NCBI RefSeq assembly: GCF_029338335.1
Contig: NZ_CP119796.1
Source of the DNA: Halomontanus rarus
GTDB taxonomy: Archaea > Halobacteriota > Halobacteria > Halobacteriales > Natrialbaceae
DNA: 64,000 nucleotides
Strand: one strand, 5' to 3'
This document shows, piece by piece, positions 15,149 through 23,174 of this stretch (positions are counted from its first letter, which is position 1; every line of letters starts with the position of its first letter). Below the pieces are notes generated by a model that had not been told where the DNA came from, did not search any database, and saw nothing but the letters and a program-made list of their open reading frames with translations. The position numbers and the translations under genes are program-made.

Positions 15149-15616
15149 TTAGAAGGTTTCTTCGATGATCTCGCCGACCGCGAAGTTCGATTTGACCTCG
15201 GTTACCTCGATCTTGACGCGTTCGCCGACTTCGGCACCGGGGACGATGATGACGTAGCCGCGCTCGACGCGAGCGATGCCGTCACCCTGTTTCCCGATGT
15301 CTTCGATCTCGACGTAGCGCGTTTCGCCGACCTCGACGGGCGGTTGCGGTTCCGACGGCGGCGTCGGGCTCGAGGTTGTGCCGGCACTCGAGTTCGTGGT
15401 CGACGTCGAGCCTGACGCCGAACTCGAGGTCGAACCCGCCGACGTCGAAACGGCATCCTGTTCGCGATCACGAGAGATGAGTGCGACGCGGTAGATCTCG
15501 TCCGGATCGATATCCCCAGTTTCGACTTCCTGTCGCGGTACTTCGATGACGTACCGGTCGTCCTCGACCGAGATGTCAGTACTGAACAAACACAGGAGCT
15601 TATCAGATATTTCCAC
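15149..15616 (-). CDS. TRAM-domain protein with low-complexity linker
   Basis: TRAM is a small beta-barrel that binds RNA, found in tRNA-modifying enzymes and as stand-alone archaeal proteins proposed to act as RNA chaperones. Here the C-terminal 55 residues form it (VGETRYVEIEDIGKQGDGIARVERGYVIIVPGA onward). The N-terminal half begins MEISDKLLCLFSTDI and makes a second small beta domain, joined by about 35 Ser/Thr/Pro-rich residues. The GTG at 15616 is preferred over an ATG at 15649 because related proteins start with this segment. No methylase or radical SAM domain is attached. Confidence 0.85.
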   Translation of the reverse strand: MEISDKLLCLFSTDISVEDDRYVIEVPRQEVETGDIDPDEIYRVALISRDREQDAVSTSAGSTSSSASGSTSTTNSSAGTTSSPTPPSEPQPPVEVGETRYVEIEDIGKQGDGIARVERGYVIIVPGAEVGERVKIEVTEVKSNFAVGEIIEETF

Positions 15617-15701
15617 AGTTAGACCCTCTATTTGCAGTCTGAAGCCCATCCATAATAGAACTACCGACAGGGGCCAAATCGTCGGTTCGCGGGACTGTCA
15701 C

Positions 15702-17423
15702 TCAGTCCGCACGGTTTGGCGTCCCGACGGTCGCGAACTGCGAGAGGTCGATCTCGGCGTCGACACCCGTGTCGGAAAGCGATTCGTACGGCCGGTTGAC
15801 GACGATGTCACCGGCGCGGCGATTGCCGAGACCGGGGATCGCGGTGAGCTCGTCCATCGACGCGCCGTTGAGATCGAGGGGGTAGGGGACGCCGGTCACC
15901 GATCGGTAGCCGTGGTTGACGACGGCGACGTCGATCGTCCGACCCAGTTCGCGTTCTCCGGGGATGCCGACGAGCAGCGGGTAGGTGCCCAGCTGGCGAC
16001 CGAAGGTCGTGCCGTCCTGGTGGTACTCGAGGTGGACGTCCGGCAGGACCGTTCCGGGCGGGGCGACTCGCTCGAGCATGGGGTTGTCGATCTCCTCGCG
16101 GACCTGGCGCTTGTACCGTTTGAACAGCTTCTTGTGGTCCTGTGCGATCTGCGCGCCAGTTTCGGACATCTCGGTGCCGGCGAAGGCCATCACCTGACGG
16201 ATGTTGATCCGTCGGAGCATGTACCCCTCGTCGTAGACCCGGTGGAGGAACTCGAGGTTGCGCTCGTAGGTCTCCTCGCGTTCGCCTTTGAGGCCGTGGA
16301 GGAGGTTGATGCCGGGGAGGAGTTTTGGGAGGCGGGTGGGTTTGGCTGCGCCGTTTTCGTCGCTCTCTCCCTCGCCCGGACGCCACCCCGCTTCCTCGTT
16401 GACGATCCGGACGGCTTCGAAACACTCCTCGGCGGAGACGTTGAGGTTGTTCTCCTCCTGAACGACCGGGTCGGCCGACTCGAGGCCGAACGCCGCGGTA
16501 TCCCCGGGTGTGTTGTGTTCGGCGATGATCCGGATCCCCTCTCGAGCCTGTTCGGGCCAGTTCACGACCGTAATCGGGTTGAGGTTGTCGAGGTGAAGCG
16601 TCTCGAGGTCGGGCGCGACCTCCCTGATCCCGGCGTACAACTCTCGCAGGGCCTCGGGATTCGGCGCTTCGCCGTCGCCGCCGTAGGCGAGGATGTCAGC
16701 CTGTCGGCCGATCCGGAAGTGTTTCACGCCGTGGTCCGAGAGCGCGTCGACCTCGCCGACGACGGTCTCCGGCGGCCGGAAGGTGGGATTGCCGTAGAGC
16801 GGTTCGGTACAGAACGAACACCGGTACGCACAACCCCGGGAGGTCTCGAGTTCGCAGATGAGGTACTCGGGATGGTTGGGGTGTTGTTCGACGACGAACG
16901 CACCCTGCTGGGCCCAGCGAGTGACTTCGGGAACGTCGCGCATCCGGTCGTTGAATCCCTCGAGACCGCTCTCGACGAGGTCGTAGGCGGCCGCCTCGAC
17001 GTCGCCTTTCGCGACGAAGTCGAAGTCTAGGTCCTGGCGTTCCGTTTCAGTCGCCCCCTCGTTGGCGTCGCCGACGCCGAACTTGACGGGGCCGCCCATC
17101 AGGCTGGTACCGCCGGCGGTCCAGGCCAGTTTTCGGACCTCGTCGGGTTCGGCGGGCGTCCCGCCGACGTACTTGCCCGGGACGGTCATTCCGCCGAGGT
17201 AGATCATGAGGTCGGCTTCGTCGACGTCCTGCCAGCGCCCCGGTTCGTCCCGGAGTCCGTCGATCGTGTGATAGGTGATCCGTTCTCGTGGAACGCCAGC
17301 GTCGACCAGCGCACCGGCGGTGTACCGGGGATACGTCGAAACGTACGGCGGGACCCCGAAGTGTGCGGGCTCGTCGACGTAGCCGTCGACGATCGTCACG
17401 GAGAGTGTCTCGGGGTCGGTCAT
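15702..17423 (-). CDS. Radical SAM protein with C-terminal HhH motif
   Basis: The 573-residue protein carries the 4Fe-4S/SAM motif CAYRCSFC (C198, C202, C205), preceded by a B12-binding-like N-terminal alpha/beta region (SVTIVDGYVDEP, ADLMIYLGG). The barrel follows with HLDNLNPITVVN. The C-terminus has a helix-hairpin-helix, ELTAIPGLGNRRAGDIVVNRP, a nucleic-acid-binding motif. This architecture is conserved in haloarchaea but its substrate is not known to me; the HhH suggests a nucleic acid. The ATG at 17423 follows a TTTTAC box by about 30 bases and gives a clean N-terminus. Confidence 0.88.
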   Translation of the reverse strand: MTDPETLSVTIVDGYVDEPAHFGVPPYVSTYPRYTAGALVDAGVPRERITYHTIDGLRDEPGRWQDVDEADLMIYLGGMTVPGKYVGGTPAEPDEVRKLAWTAGGTSLMGGPVKFGVGDANEGATETERQDLDFDFVAKGDVEAAAYDLVESGLEGFNDRMRDVPEVTRWAQQGAFVVEQHPNHPEYLICELETSRGCAYRCSFCTEPLYGNPTFRPPETVVGEVDALSDHGVKHFRIGRQADILAYGGDGEAPNPEALRELYAGIREVAPDLETLHLDNLNPITVVNWPEQAREGIRIIAEHNTPGDTAAFGLESADPVVQEENNLNVSAEECFEAVRIVNEEAGWRPGEGESDENGAAKPTRLPKLLPGINLLHGLKGEREETYERNLEFLHRVYDEGYMLRRINIRQVMAFAGTEMSETGAQIAQDHKKLFKRYKRQVREEIDNPMLERVAPPGTVLPDVHLEYHQDGTTFGRQLGTYPLLVGIPGERELGRTIDVAVVNHGYRSVTGVPYPLDLNGASMDELTAIPGLGNRRAGDIVVNRPYESLSDTGVDAEIDLSQFATVGTPNRAD

Positions 17424-17562
17424 CGTATTGGCTCCGGATAGCCGCTCGAGGCGTAAAACGATGACTACACGTCGTCGAGGCGAAGTCGCTCTCGCCTCTG
17501 AATCGGGTTCGCGGACCGCCGCTACCCGTGCGTTGATAGGTCTCGCACCTGTAGCCCCATTC

Positions 17563-17721
17563 ATGCCACCGACCAAAGAGGTCAAGTGTACCGACGAGGA
17601 GTGCGTCCTCGACATGTTCGAAAACCATTACACGTACGAGGTCTCGGACGACCACTCCGTCTCTGATCTCTCCTGTCCCGTCTGTGGAGGCACGGAGTGT
17701 CTCGAGGAAATCGAATTATAA
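17563..17721 (+). CDS. 52-residue zinc-binding microprotein (DUF7559-like)
   Basis: This short protein has C-x4-C (CTDEEC) near the N-terminus and CPVCGGTEC near the end, enough for one zinc site, within an acidic framework (MFENHYTYEVSDDHSVSDLSC). I associate it with DUF7559, from memory and unchecked. A GTTGATAGG box centred about 26 bases before the ATG supports leaderless initiation at 17563. It lies divergent to the radical SAM gene. Function unknown; regulatory or protein-protein roles are typical for haloarchaeal zinc microproteins. Confidence 0.75.
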   Translation: MPPTKEVKCTDEECVLDMFENHYTYEVSDDHSVSDLSCPVCGGTECLEEIEL

Positions 17722-17768
17722 TTGGATAAACGTCCATAATTATCGGCCGAACGATTGTCACGTCAGAC

Positions 17769-17778
17769 ATTTATTTTG
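17769..17778 (+). promoter_or_regulatory. TATA-like box driving the hsp20 leader ORF
   Basis: ATTTATTTTG is centred about 26 bases before position 17799, so transcription should begin at or next to the ATG of the 32-codon leader ORF and about 95 bases before the hsp20 GTG. The surrounding 60 bases are A/T-rich. Confidence 0.5.
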
Positions 17779-17795
17779 GCCACATCAAAAACAAT

Positions 17796-17894
17796 ATGAA
17801 CAGGGACGTTGTAGCCCGTAGAGAGGTGGATTACTCCATGTTCCATCAGGTCTGTCTCCCCCGCCCACTCCCCGATCGAGGTGACGTTCCGTGA
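17796..17894 (+). CDS. Short leader ORF overlapping the hsp20 start
   Basis: A 32-codon ORF starts with ATG and ends with TGA inside the sequence GTGA that also contains the hsp20 GTG start. The peptide is MNRDVVARREVDYSMFHQ followed by VCLPRPLPDRGDVP; it has no recognisable domain. The predicted transcript start coincides with its ATG, so ribosomes would begin here and reach hsp20 only by coupling or reinitiation. Chance occurrence is possible because open frames are common in GC-rich DNA, so confidence is limited. Confidence 0.4.
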   Translation: MNRDVVARREVDYSMFHQVCLPRPLPDRGDVP

Positions 17895-18370
17895 GTCTCA
17901 ACGACGTTCGAAAATCGATCAGTAGTACGCTCTATCGGCAGATCGGACGCGCGAACAGCCGCGTGCAAGAGCATCGATCGCTCCCGGTCGATATTCTCGA
18001 GGACGACGACTCCTATCTCGTCGTCTTCGATGCGCCGGGCGTCGAGATCGACGACGTACAGGTCCGATATCTCGACGGGAACGTTCGCATTCAGATCGAT
18101 CGGTTCCGCGAGTTTCACGAAGGATACGAGATGCGTTTTCCCGGTCGCGGACTAGCCCTCGACGGCGAAGCCGAACTGCCCGACGACGCGGTCGTCGACC
18201 CCGACGCCGCGACGGCGCGACTGACCGAGCTCGGCACGCTCAACATCGAAATTCCGAAAGAAGACCCGCTCGAGGAGGCGGAGGCCGATTCGAACTCTGA
18301 CTCGGTGTTGGAAACGCGGTCAGAGACGGAAACGGAGACGGAGACGGAACGGATTACGATCGACGACTGA
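17891..18370 (+). CDS. Hsp20 / alpha-crystallin small heat-shock protein
   Basis: The 159-residue small heat-shock protein binds unfolding proteins without ATP. The alpha-crystallin domain runs from about residue 32 (LPVDILEDDDSYLVVFDAPGVEIDDVQVRY) to GTLNIEIPK near 125, with FEMRFP-type and ALDG-type turns as in other haloarchaeal members. The last about 30 residues are an acidic tail with SETETETETE encoded by six-base repeats, replacing the usual short IxI-containing end. The GTG at 17891 fits the family N-terminus. It overlaps a short leader ORF by four bases. Confidence 0.92.
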   Translation: MSLNDVRKSISSTLYRQIGRANSRVQEHRSLPVDILEDDDSYLVVFDAPGVEIDDVQVRYLDGNVRIQIDRFREFHEGYEMRFPGRGLALDGEAELPDDAVVDPDAATARLTELGTLNIEIPKEDPLEEAEADSNSDSVLETRSETETETETERITIDD

Positions 18371-18391
18371 CCGCAGTCGTCTCAGGAACGT

Positions 18392-19681
18392 CTACTGGAC
18401 GTCACGTTCGTCGAGCGTCATTCCCTCCACGATTTCGAACGCTTCGTCGCCGTCGAATCGCGTCGGATCGAACGCCTCGAGTGTCGTCTCGGCTCCGGAT
18501 TCCGTTCTCGGGAGCCCGAGGATCTGTCCGGCGACTCGCTCACCGATCGCCGGCGCACGCATGAAGCCGTGGCCGTGGAACCCGGTCGCGACGTAGATCC
18601 CGTCCGCGAGTTCGCCGACCAGCGGGTCGCGGTCGGGCGTGGCCGTACAGAGGCCAGCCCAGGAGCGATCGACGGCGTCCGGTGCGAGCTCGAGGTCTGG
18701 AAACCGGTGGGCGACGCGTTCGGCGAGTCCCGTCGCGAATCCGTCGTCGGCGTCCCGGTCCCACTCCTCGAGGTCGGCTTCGATTTCTTCGGTCCCGTCG
18801 CCAGCGAGCAGACCGTCGAGGTGTGGTCGGACGTAGAACTCGTCGGTCGCGTCGTAACACATCGGCTCGGTGAGGTCGCCGTCGGCGACCAGCGCCTGGA
18901 CGCGATACGGTTTCATCGCGACCGAGAGGCCGGCGGTCTCGAGGACGCGCCTCGTGTGGGCGCCCGCCGCGACGAGGACGGCGTCGACCTCGCGTTCGCG
19001 AGCGGATCCGGCGGGAACGACCCGCGACGGATCGGTTCTGATTTCGACGGGCGTGTTCGTCTCGAGTGTCGCGCCGGCACCGTTCGCCGCGGCGGCGAGA
19101 CAGGCCGTGTACGAGGTCGGGTCGGTGTAGCCAGCCGCGCCCGCGATTCCCGCGACGGCGACGTCGTCGGTCCGCAGCGACGGGAAGCGCTCGGCCAGCG
19201 CCGAGGCGTCCATCTCGAAGGCGATGACGCCGTGGTCTTGCATCCGCGACACCTGCTCGCGGATCGCGTCGGCGTTGCGGTCGTCTCCCTCGCGGGCGAG
19301 CCAGACGTAAGGGCACTCGACGAACGGGAACGTGTCGTCACCCGAGAGGTCGCGGAACCGCTCGATCGCGTCGCTCGCGATGTCGGCGTCGAGCCCGTCT
19401 GCGAACGCGTCGTAACAGATCCCCGCCGCGCGGCCGCTCGAGCCGCTGGCGATCGGCCCGCGATCGTACACCGTCACGTCGGCCCCCTGCCGGGCGAGAT
19501 CGTAGGCCGCCGTCGCGCCGACCGCGCCGCCGCCGACGACGGCGACCTCGAGGCCGGTTCCGGGCTGCTGGAAGGCGTCGGCGCCGACGGCGAGTTCGGG
19601 GTCGAAATCGGAATCGGAATCGGAATCGGTGTTGGAATCGGGGCCGTCGGTCGCGAGACCGTCGGTTCCATTCCTGTTCAT
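18392..19681 (-). CDS. FAD-dependent oxidoreductase of the DAO family
   Basis: The 429-residue protein has an FAD-binding GGGAVGATAAYDLARQGADVTVYDRG motif at about residues 50-75, then SGRAAGICYDAF, and the C-terminal substrate/FAD segment ending ATGFHGHGFMRAPAIGERVA. This is the D-amino-acid/glycine oxidase (DAO) fold; sarcosine, glycine or glycerol-3-phosphate-like substrates cannot be told apart. The first about 45 residues are a Ser/Asp repeat region (DSNTDSDSDSDFD) outside the fold, encoded by six-base repeats. It converges on hsp20. Probably cytoplasmic. Confidence 0.88.
   Translation of the reverse strand: MNRNGTDGLATDGPDSNTDSDSDSDFDPELAVGADAFQQPGTGLEVAVVGGGAVGATAAYDLARQGADVTVYDRGPIASGSSGRAAGICYDAFADGLDADIASDAIERFRDLSGDDTFPFVECPYVWLAREGDDRNADAIREQVSRMQDHGVIAFEMDASALAERFPSLRTDDVAVAGIAGAAGYTDPTSYTACLAAAANGAGATLETNTPVEIRTDPSRVVPAGSAREREVDAVLVAAGAHTRRVLETAGLSVAMKPYRVQALVADGDLTEPMCYDATDEFYVRPHLDGLLAGDGTEEIEADLEEWDRDADDGFATGLAERVAHRFPDLELAPDAVDRSWAGLCTATPDRDPLVGELADGIYVATGFHGHGFMRAPAIGERVAGQILGLPRTESGAETTLEAFDPTRFDGDEAFEIVEGMTLDERDVQ
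19605..19639. repeat. Six-base tandem repeat (GGAATC) in the oxidoreductase 5' end
   Basis: About four near-perfect copies of ATCGGA lie in tandem here, encoding the alternating Asp-Ser run at the N-terminus of the FAD oxidoreductase. Similar six-base repeats occur at many gene ends in the window and may expand or contract in whole codon pairs without frameshift. Confidence 0.65.
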
Positions 19682-19881
19682 TGGAGATCACGCTCTTGCT
19701 TTTGCTCTCGCTCTCGCTCGTGGTTGTGCTCGGACTCGGACTCGGACTCGAACGTCCGCTTCCACGCACAGTGTTCGAATCGATCGCCGCCCGTTCGCGA
19801 GGGCGTGGGCCACCCCTCACCACACAGTCTCATAGCGTTCCGTGGGAACGGAGACCACTTACGTGTGGGTGGTTCGACAGG

Positions 19882-20694
19882 CTACCGATCTCGAACTCGC
19901 TCGAGCAGTTCGTCGAGTCCGCGCGCCGGATAGCCGACGATCGTCGTCGCACCGGCCGTCCGGAGTTCGGCGACGCGGTCGCGAATCTCGGACTCCGTGC
20001 CGACGAGTGCGTAGTCGCCGGCCGCCTCGAGGAGCACCTCGCGCGTGCGACCGGTCGCGCTCGAGTCGGTCGCCCCGTCGGACCCGGGAAGAGCTCGTGC
20101 GACCGGGCGACGGCGAGCGACGTAGCCGCCGATGGCGTCGAGGACGGCGTCGGGATCGTCGGTGAGCACTGTCGGCGCGTAGACCGAGATGTCGCCGTCG
20201 AACCCCGCCGTTCGGAGCGCGCGCAGGGTGCGTTCGGTCGACCGGGTGAGCAGGTCGTACTGGGTCGCACCGGTCGCCATCGCGATCCGTTCGACGCTCT
20301 CGGTGCCGACCCAGGCGTCCGGGTCGGTCTCGAGGGCGGCGCCGAATCGGGGTGCGATAGCCCGTCGCTGCTCTTCCGGCGAGAGGTAGGCCGGATGCCC
20401 TGCGACGAGGACGCGACCGACTCCCTCGGGCAGGGATTCGAGGAGCGAGTCGTCGCCGAGCGGGTCGAAGCCGTCGGCGCGAACCGGCGTCGTCAGGCGG
20501 ATCGTCGCGTTCGACTCGGCGGCCAGCTTTGCCAGCGTCTCCTCGTCTGGGAGGTGTGCGCGTCCCTCGTAGTCGATGGCGAGGGCGTCGACCGCGGCGT
20601 CGGCTGCACTCGAAACGTCGCATTCGGCCGGTTTGAGGGCGATCGCGTCGAGGCCGACTCGAGAACGGAGTGGCGGGTGTCTGTGTGTACTCAC
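19882..20694 (-). CDS. Luciferase-like (LLM) TIM-barrel protein, divergent
   Basis: The 270-residue protein looks like a shortened LLM-class barrel: SRVGLDAIALKPAECD, VGRVLVAGHPAYLSPEEQRRAIAPRF, ISVYAPTVLTDDPDAVLDAIGGYVAR and the C-terminal GTESEIRDRVAELRTAGATTIVGYP, the last being typical of F420-dependent oxidoreductases. The N-terminal half is poorly conserved, so F420 binding is unproven. I associate the family with DUF7388, from memory. The GTG at 20694 lies about 30 bases after an AAGTATTTC box. It is likely a haloarchaea-specific protein of unknown reaction. Confidence 0.7.
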   Translation of the reverse strand: MSTHRHPPLRSRVGLDAIALKPAECDVSSAADAAVDALAIDYEGRAHLPDEETLAKLAAESNATIRLTTPVRADGFDPLGDDSLLESLPEGVGRVLVAGHPAYLSPEEQRRAIAPRFGAALETDPDAWVGTESVERIAMATGATQYDLLTRSTERTLRALRTAGFDGDISVYAPTVLTDDPDAVLDAIGGYVARRRPVARALPGSDGATDSSATGRTREVLLEAAGDYALVGTESEIRDRVAELRTAGATTIVGYPARGLDELLERVRDR

Positions 20695-20896
20695 TTGAAA
20701 TCAACTCGCAGGCCGGAGAAATACTTAGAAGCGTCGCGGAACTCGATCCATCGTCTGTGCGACCATACGGTCCCTGTGGCAGGTGGGCGCAAAAAGGTGA
20801 CGTTTCGATCGACACTGAACGACCGTGTCCGCCGTCCGACTGCGATGCTACCGCCACGGGCGTTTATATCGCAACAGTTCGAACAGAAACCATATA

Positions 20897-21079
20897 ATGG
20901 ACGACAACCTCGCACGCTGTGCCGTGTTGACGATCGTCGCGCTGCTGGTCATGGAGTGGGAGACGATTCTGGAACCGATGGGAACCGCGGTGATAATCGG
21001 TTTCGTCCTGACGCTGGTCTGGGCGGGCGCCGAGTGGTTCTGGTTCGGGTATCGGTCCGAGACGGAAGCGGCCGCCTGA
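20897..21079 (+). CDS. 60-residue membrane protein
   Basis: The protein has two hydrophobic segments: CAVLTIVALLVMEW and, after a short loop (ETILEPMG), TAVIIGFVLTLVWAGAEWFWFGY. The tail is acidic. A GTTTATATC box at 20862-20870 sits about 30 bases before the ATG, matching a nearly leaderless transcript, which supports a real gene. Function unknown. It is followed directly by a six-base repeat tract. Confidence 0.65.
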   Translation: MDDNLARCAVLTIVALLVMEWETILEPMGTAVIIGFVLTLVWAGAEWFWFGYRSETEAAA

Positions 21080-21140
21080 ACCTGGACCTGGACCTGAACC
21101 TGAACCGGCATCGGAACCGAAACCGGAATCGGAACCGGAA
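21075..21140. repeat. Intergenic six-base repeat tract (CCTGAA / CGGAAC type)
   Basis: About ten degenerate hexamers run in tandem: CCTGAA and CCTGGA copies change into CGGAAC, CGAAAC and CGGAAT copies. The tract begins at the stop codon of the small membrane protein and extends into the spacer before the Nudix gene. Unlike most such repeats here it is largely non-coding, so it does not depend on selection for an acidic tail. Confidence 0.6.
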
Positions 21141-21177
21141 GCCCGTTCCGATCGTTCTCCGAGCCGCGACGAATTCC

Positions 21178-21765
21178 TCAGTACCGCGACCGATCGACGC
21201 GCTCAGGAGCCTCGAAGTCGGTCGTCAACTCGAGTAGTTGAACCAGAATTCGGCCGGTCGCTCCCCAGACGGTGTAGCCGTCGACGTGGAAGTAGTGGAT
21301 GACGATGTCGCCGTAGTAGGGATGGGATCGACGATCGTACTCGTAATTTTCCGGATCGAGCAATCCCGACAGCGGGAGACAGACGATCTCGGCGACCTCC
21401 TGTTCGTCGGGGTCGTACTCCCGGTCGGGGATTCGCGCGACGAAGGGGGTGACGGCGTACTCGGTGACGGTACGGATATCGTCGAGTTGGCCGACGACGT
21501 CGACCTCCTCGCGCTCGAGTCCGATCTCCTCGTAGGCCTCGCGGAGGGCGGTGTCGAGGATGGTTTCGTCCTGGCGTTCCGCGCCGCCCCCGGGGAAACT
21601 CATCTGGCCGGGGTGCTCGCCGAGGTGGTCGGCGCGTTTAGTAAAGAGGAGGGAGTGGTCGCCGTCGCGGTCGACGACCGGGGCGAGAACGCCCGCGTCG
21701 TACTTCTGGTCGTCGATCTCGTCGGGGTCGTGTGCGGCGACCGGCTCGAGGTTCATTCGTGTCAC
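21178..21765 (-). CDS. Nudix hydrolase, CoA pyrophosphatase type
   Basis: The 195-residue protein carries a full Nudix box, GGGAERQDETILDTALREAYEEIGL, with the catalytic REAYEEIG glutamates, and the upstream LLFTKRADHLGEHPGQMSFPGG signature of NudL/CoA diphosphatases, which split CoA into 4'-phosphopantetheine and 3',5'-ADP. The C-terminal part includes the DIVIHYFHVDGYTVWGATGRIL segment. An internal Met four residues in is an alternative start. Role is probably CoA turnover; specificity is inferred from the motif. Confidence 0.9.
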   Translation of the reverse strand: MTRMNLEPVAAHDPDEIDDQKYDAGVLAPVVDRDGDHSLLFTKRADHLGEHPGQMSFPGGGAERQDETILDTALREAYEEIGLEREEVDVVGQLDDIRTVTEYAVTPFVARIPDREYDPDEQEVAEIVCLPLSGLLDPENYEYDRRSHPYYGDIVIHYFHVDGYTVWGATGRILVQLLELTTDFEAPERVDRSRY

Positions 21766-21822
21766 GGGTTCTGGGTGGGATGTGGAGTCGGATTCGAATC
21801 GGGGCGCTCGGTCTCGAACGAC

Positions 21823-22335
21823 TCACGCACGCTCGAGTGCCGCGTCCAGTCGGTCGCGTTCGGCCGCGAGGTCCACGGGGGCCCAGGCCTCGAGGTCGTA
21901 GCTCGCGTCCAGCAGTTCGGCGATGCGGTCGTCGTCGCCGGCGTCGACCGCCGTCGCGGCCGCCCGGGCGAAGCGGTCGTGGGCCTGGTCGCCGAGGGCG
22001 GCGCGGTCGAGGGTTCGAGATCGGGGATCGATCTCGAGGATGTGCGGGAGGTCCTCGGCGGCGTTCGGTGCCGAGGGAAACGCCGTGGGGCCGGCGACGA
22101 ACAGGTCGGGTGCCGTTTCGTCTTCGGCTTCGCCTCCGTCGACGGCTGACCGCTCGTACCGAACCAGCGCGAACGATTCGAGCGCACCGTCGAGCGTCTC
22201 CTCGAGGGCCGCGTCGTCGACCGAGCCGCCGTTCTCGCGAAAGGCGGCCTCCGAGAGCGCGCGCTCGAGTTCCGGTCGGGTCAGTCCGCCGAAGAGGTCG
22301 ACGATGCCGGCGAGTTCGTCGGCGGTGACGTTCAT
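21823..22335 (-). CDS. Uncharacterised acidic haloarchaeal protein
   Basis: The 170-residue protein is acidic and mostly helical. An N-terminal segment (MNVTADELAGIVDLFGGLTRPELERALSEAAFRENG) resembles a small helical DNA- or protein-binding fold; the middle (LFVAGPTAFPSAPNAAEDLPHILEIDPRSR) is a loop with conserved prolines; the C-terminal helix bundle ends LAAERDRLDAALERA. I associate it with DUF7109 from memory, unverified. It lies 57 bases upstream of the Nudix gene on the same strand, so they may be co-transcribed. No function can be assigned. Confidence 0.75.
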   Translation of the reverse strand: MNVTADELAGIVDLFGGLTRPELERALSEAAFRENGGSVDDAALEETLDGALESFALVRYERSAVDGGEAEDETAPDLFVAGPTAFPSAPNAAEDLPHILEIDPRSRTLDRAALGDQAHDRFARAAATAVDAGDDDRIAELLDASYDLEAWAPVDLAAERDRLDAALERA

Positions 22336-22508
22336 GCGACGCCAAACGGTACGAGGTCGGATTAGTCTTGTGAGCCGTCGTCCCGCGTCCGGACCATCGT
22401 TGCGAGTGAGATAGCGAGAGGCCCCGCAGTCGGTCGAATTCGCTCGGACGTTTCCTATGAAAGTCGCACGTACTTGGATCTGTGTGGCGAGTTACCTCCA
22501 GAGAGCCA

Positions 22509-22982
22509 ATGACGATAGAGAGCGAGCGAGCCCTGTTCGAACGGAAGCTACAGGAACTGTACTACATCGAACGCCAACTCGACGACTTTCAGGCCAAACT
22601 GGCCGACGAGGCGACCGACGACGACGTCCGCGACTTCTTCGCGGGTCACCACCAGACCACGACGGAGCAACTCGACCGAATCGAGCGGGCCTTCGAGGCG
22701 ATCAACGCCGACCCGACGCCCCGGGAGAGCGCACAACTCGAGGCGATAATGGACGAGCGAGAACGGCTCGTCGCCGACGTCGAGCGCGCCGACCTCGACG
22801 ACCTCGACGACACCGAAATCGGGCGGGCGATCGAGCGCCTCGAGGTGACGAAACTCGAGACGCTGCTCGAACTGGCCAGACGGCTCAAACTCGACTCGGA
22901 GGTGACAGACGATCTCGAGCGGAGCAGGGTGGAGGCGGAGAACGCGATCGAGACGACCCAGGAGCTGACGGCGAGTTACTAG
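22509..22982 (+). CDS. YciE/DUF892-like ferritin-fold protein
   Basis: This 157-residue all-helical protein matches the DUF892 (YciE/YciF) ferritin-like pattern: an N-terminal ELYYIERQLDD helix, then FFAGHHQTTTEQLDRIERAF with Glu and His where ferritin-fold proteins bind metal, and a C-terminal helix with further glutamates. Bacterial relatives are stress induced. The ATG at 22509 is used; an in-frame GTG at 22482 would fit a possible TATA-like box better and add nine residues. Role unknown. Confidence 0.7.
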   Translation: MTIESERALFERKLQELYYIERQLDDFQAKLADEATDDDVRDFFAGHHQTTTEQLDRIERAFEAINADPTPRESAQLEAIMDERERLVADVERADLDDLDDTEIGRAIERLEVTKLETLLELARRLKLDSEVTDDLERSRVEAENAIETTQELTASY

Positions 22983-23174
22983 CGAGGACCGAGTCGAACT
23001 CGAACGCGACGGCTGGGATCGATTCGTATTTTCTGGACTCGGCTCGCGACTGCGGATTCGACGACCGTCGGATCGAGAGCGGACGACGCGGCTCGTACGG
23101 TCGACTCCACGTCAGTCCCGGTGTAATCGCGACCGACCTGCGATTGTACCGGTACATCGGGACGGTAAACCGTC

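Noticed and set aside
21075..21140. Possible CRISPR-like tandem repeat
   Set aside because: Unit length is six bases without spacers, and no cas gene is present.
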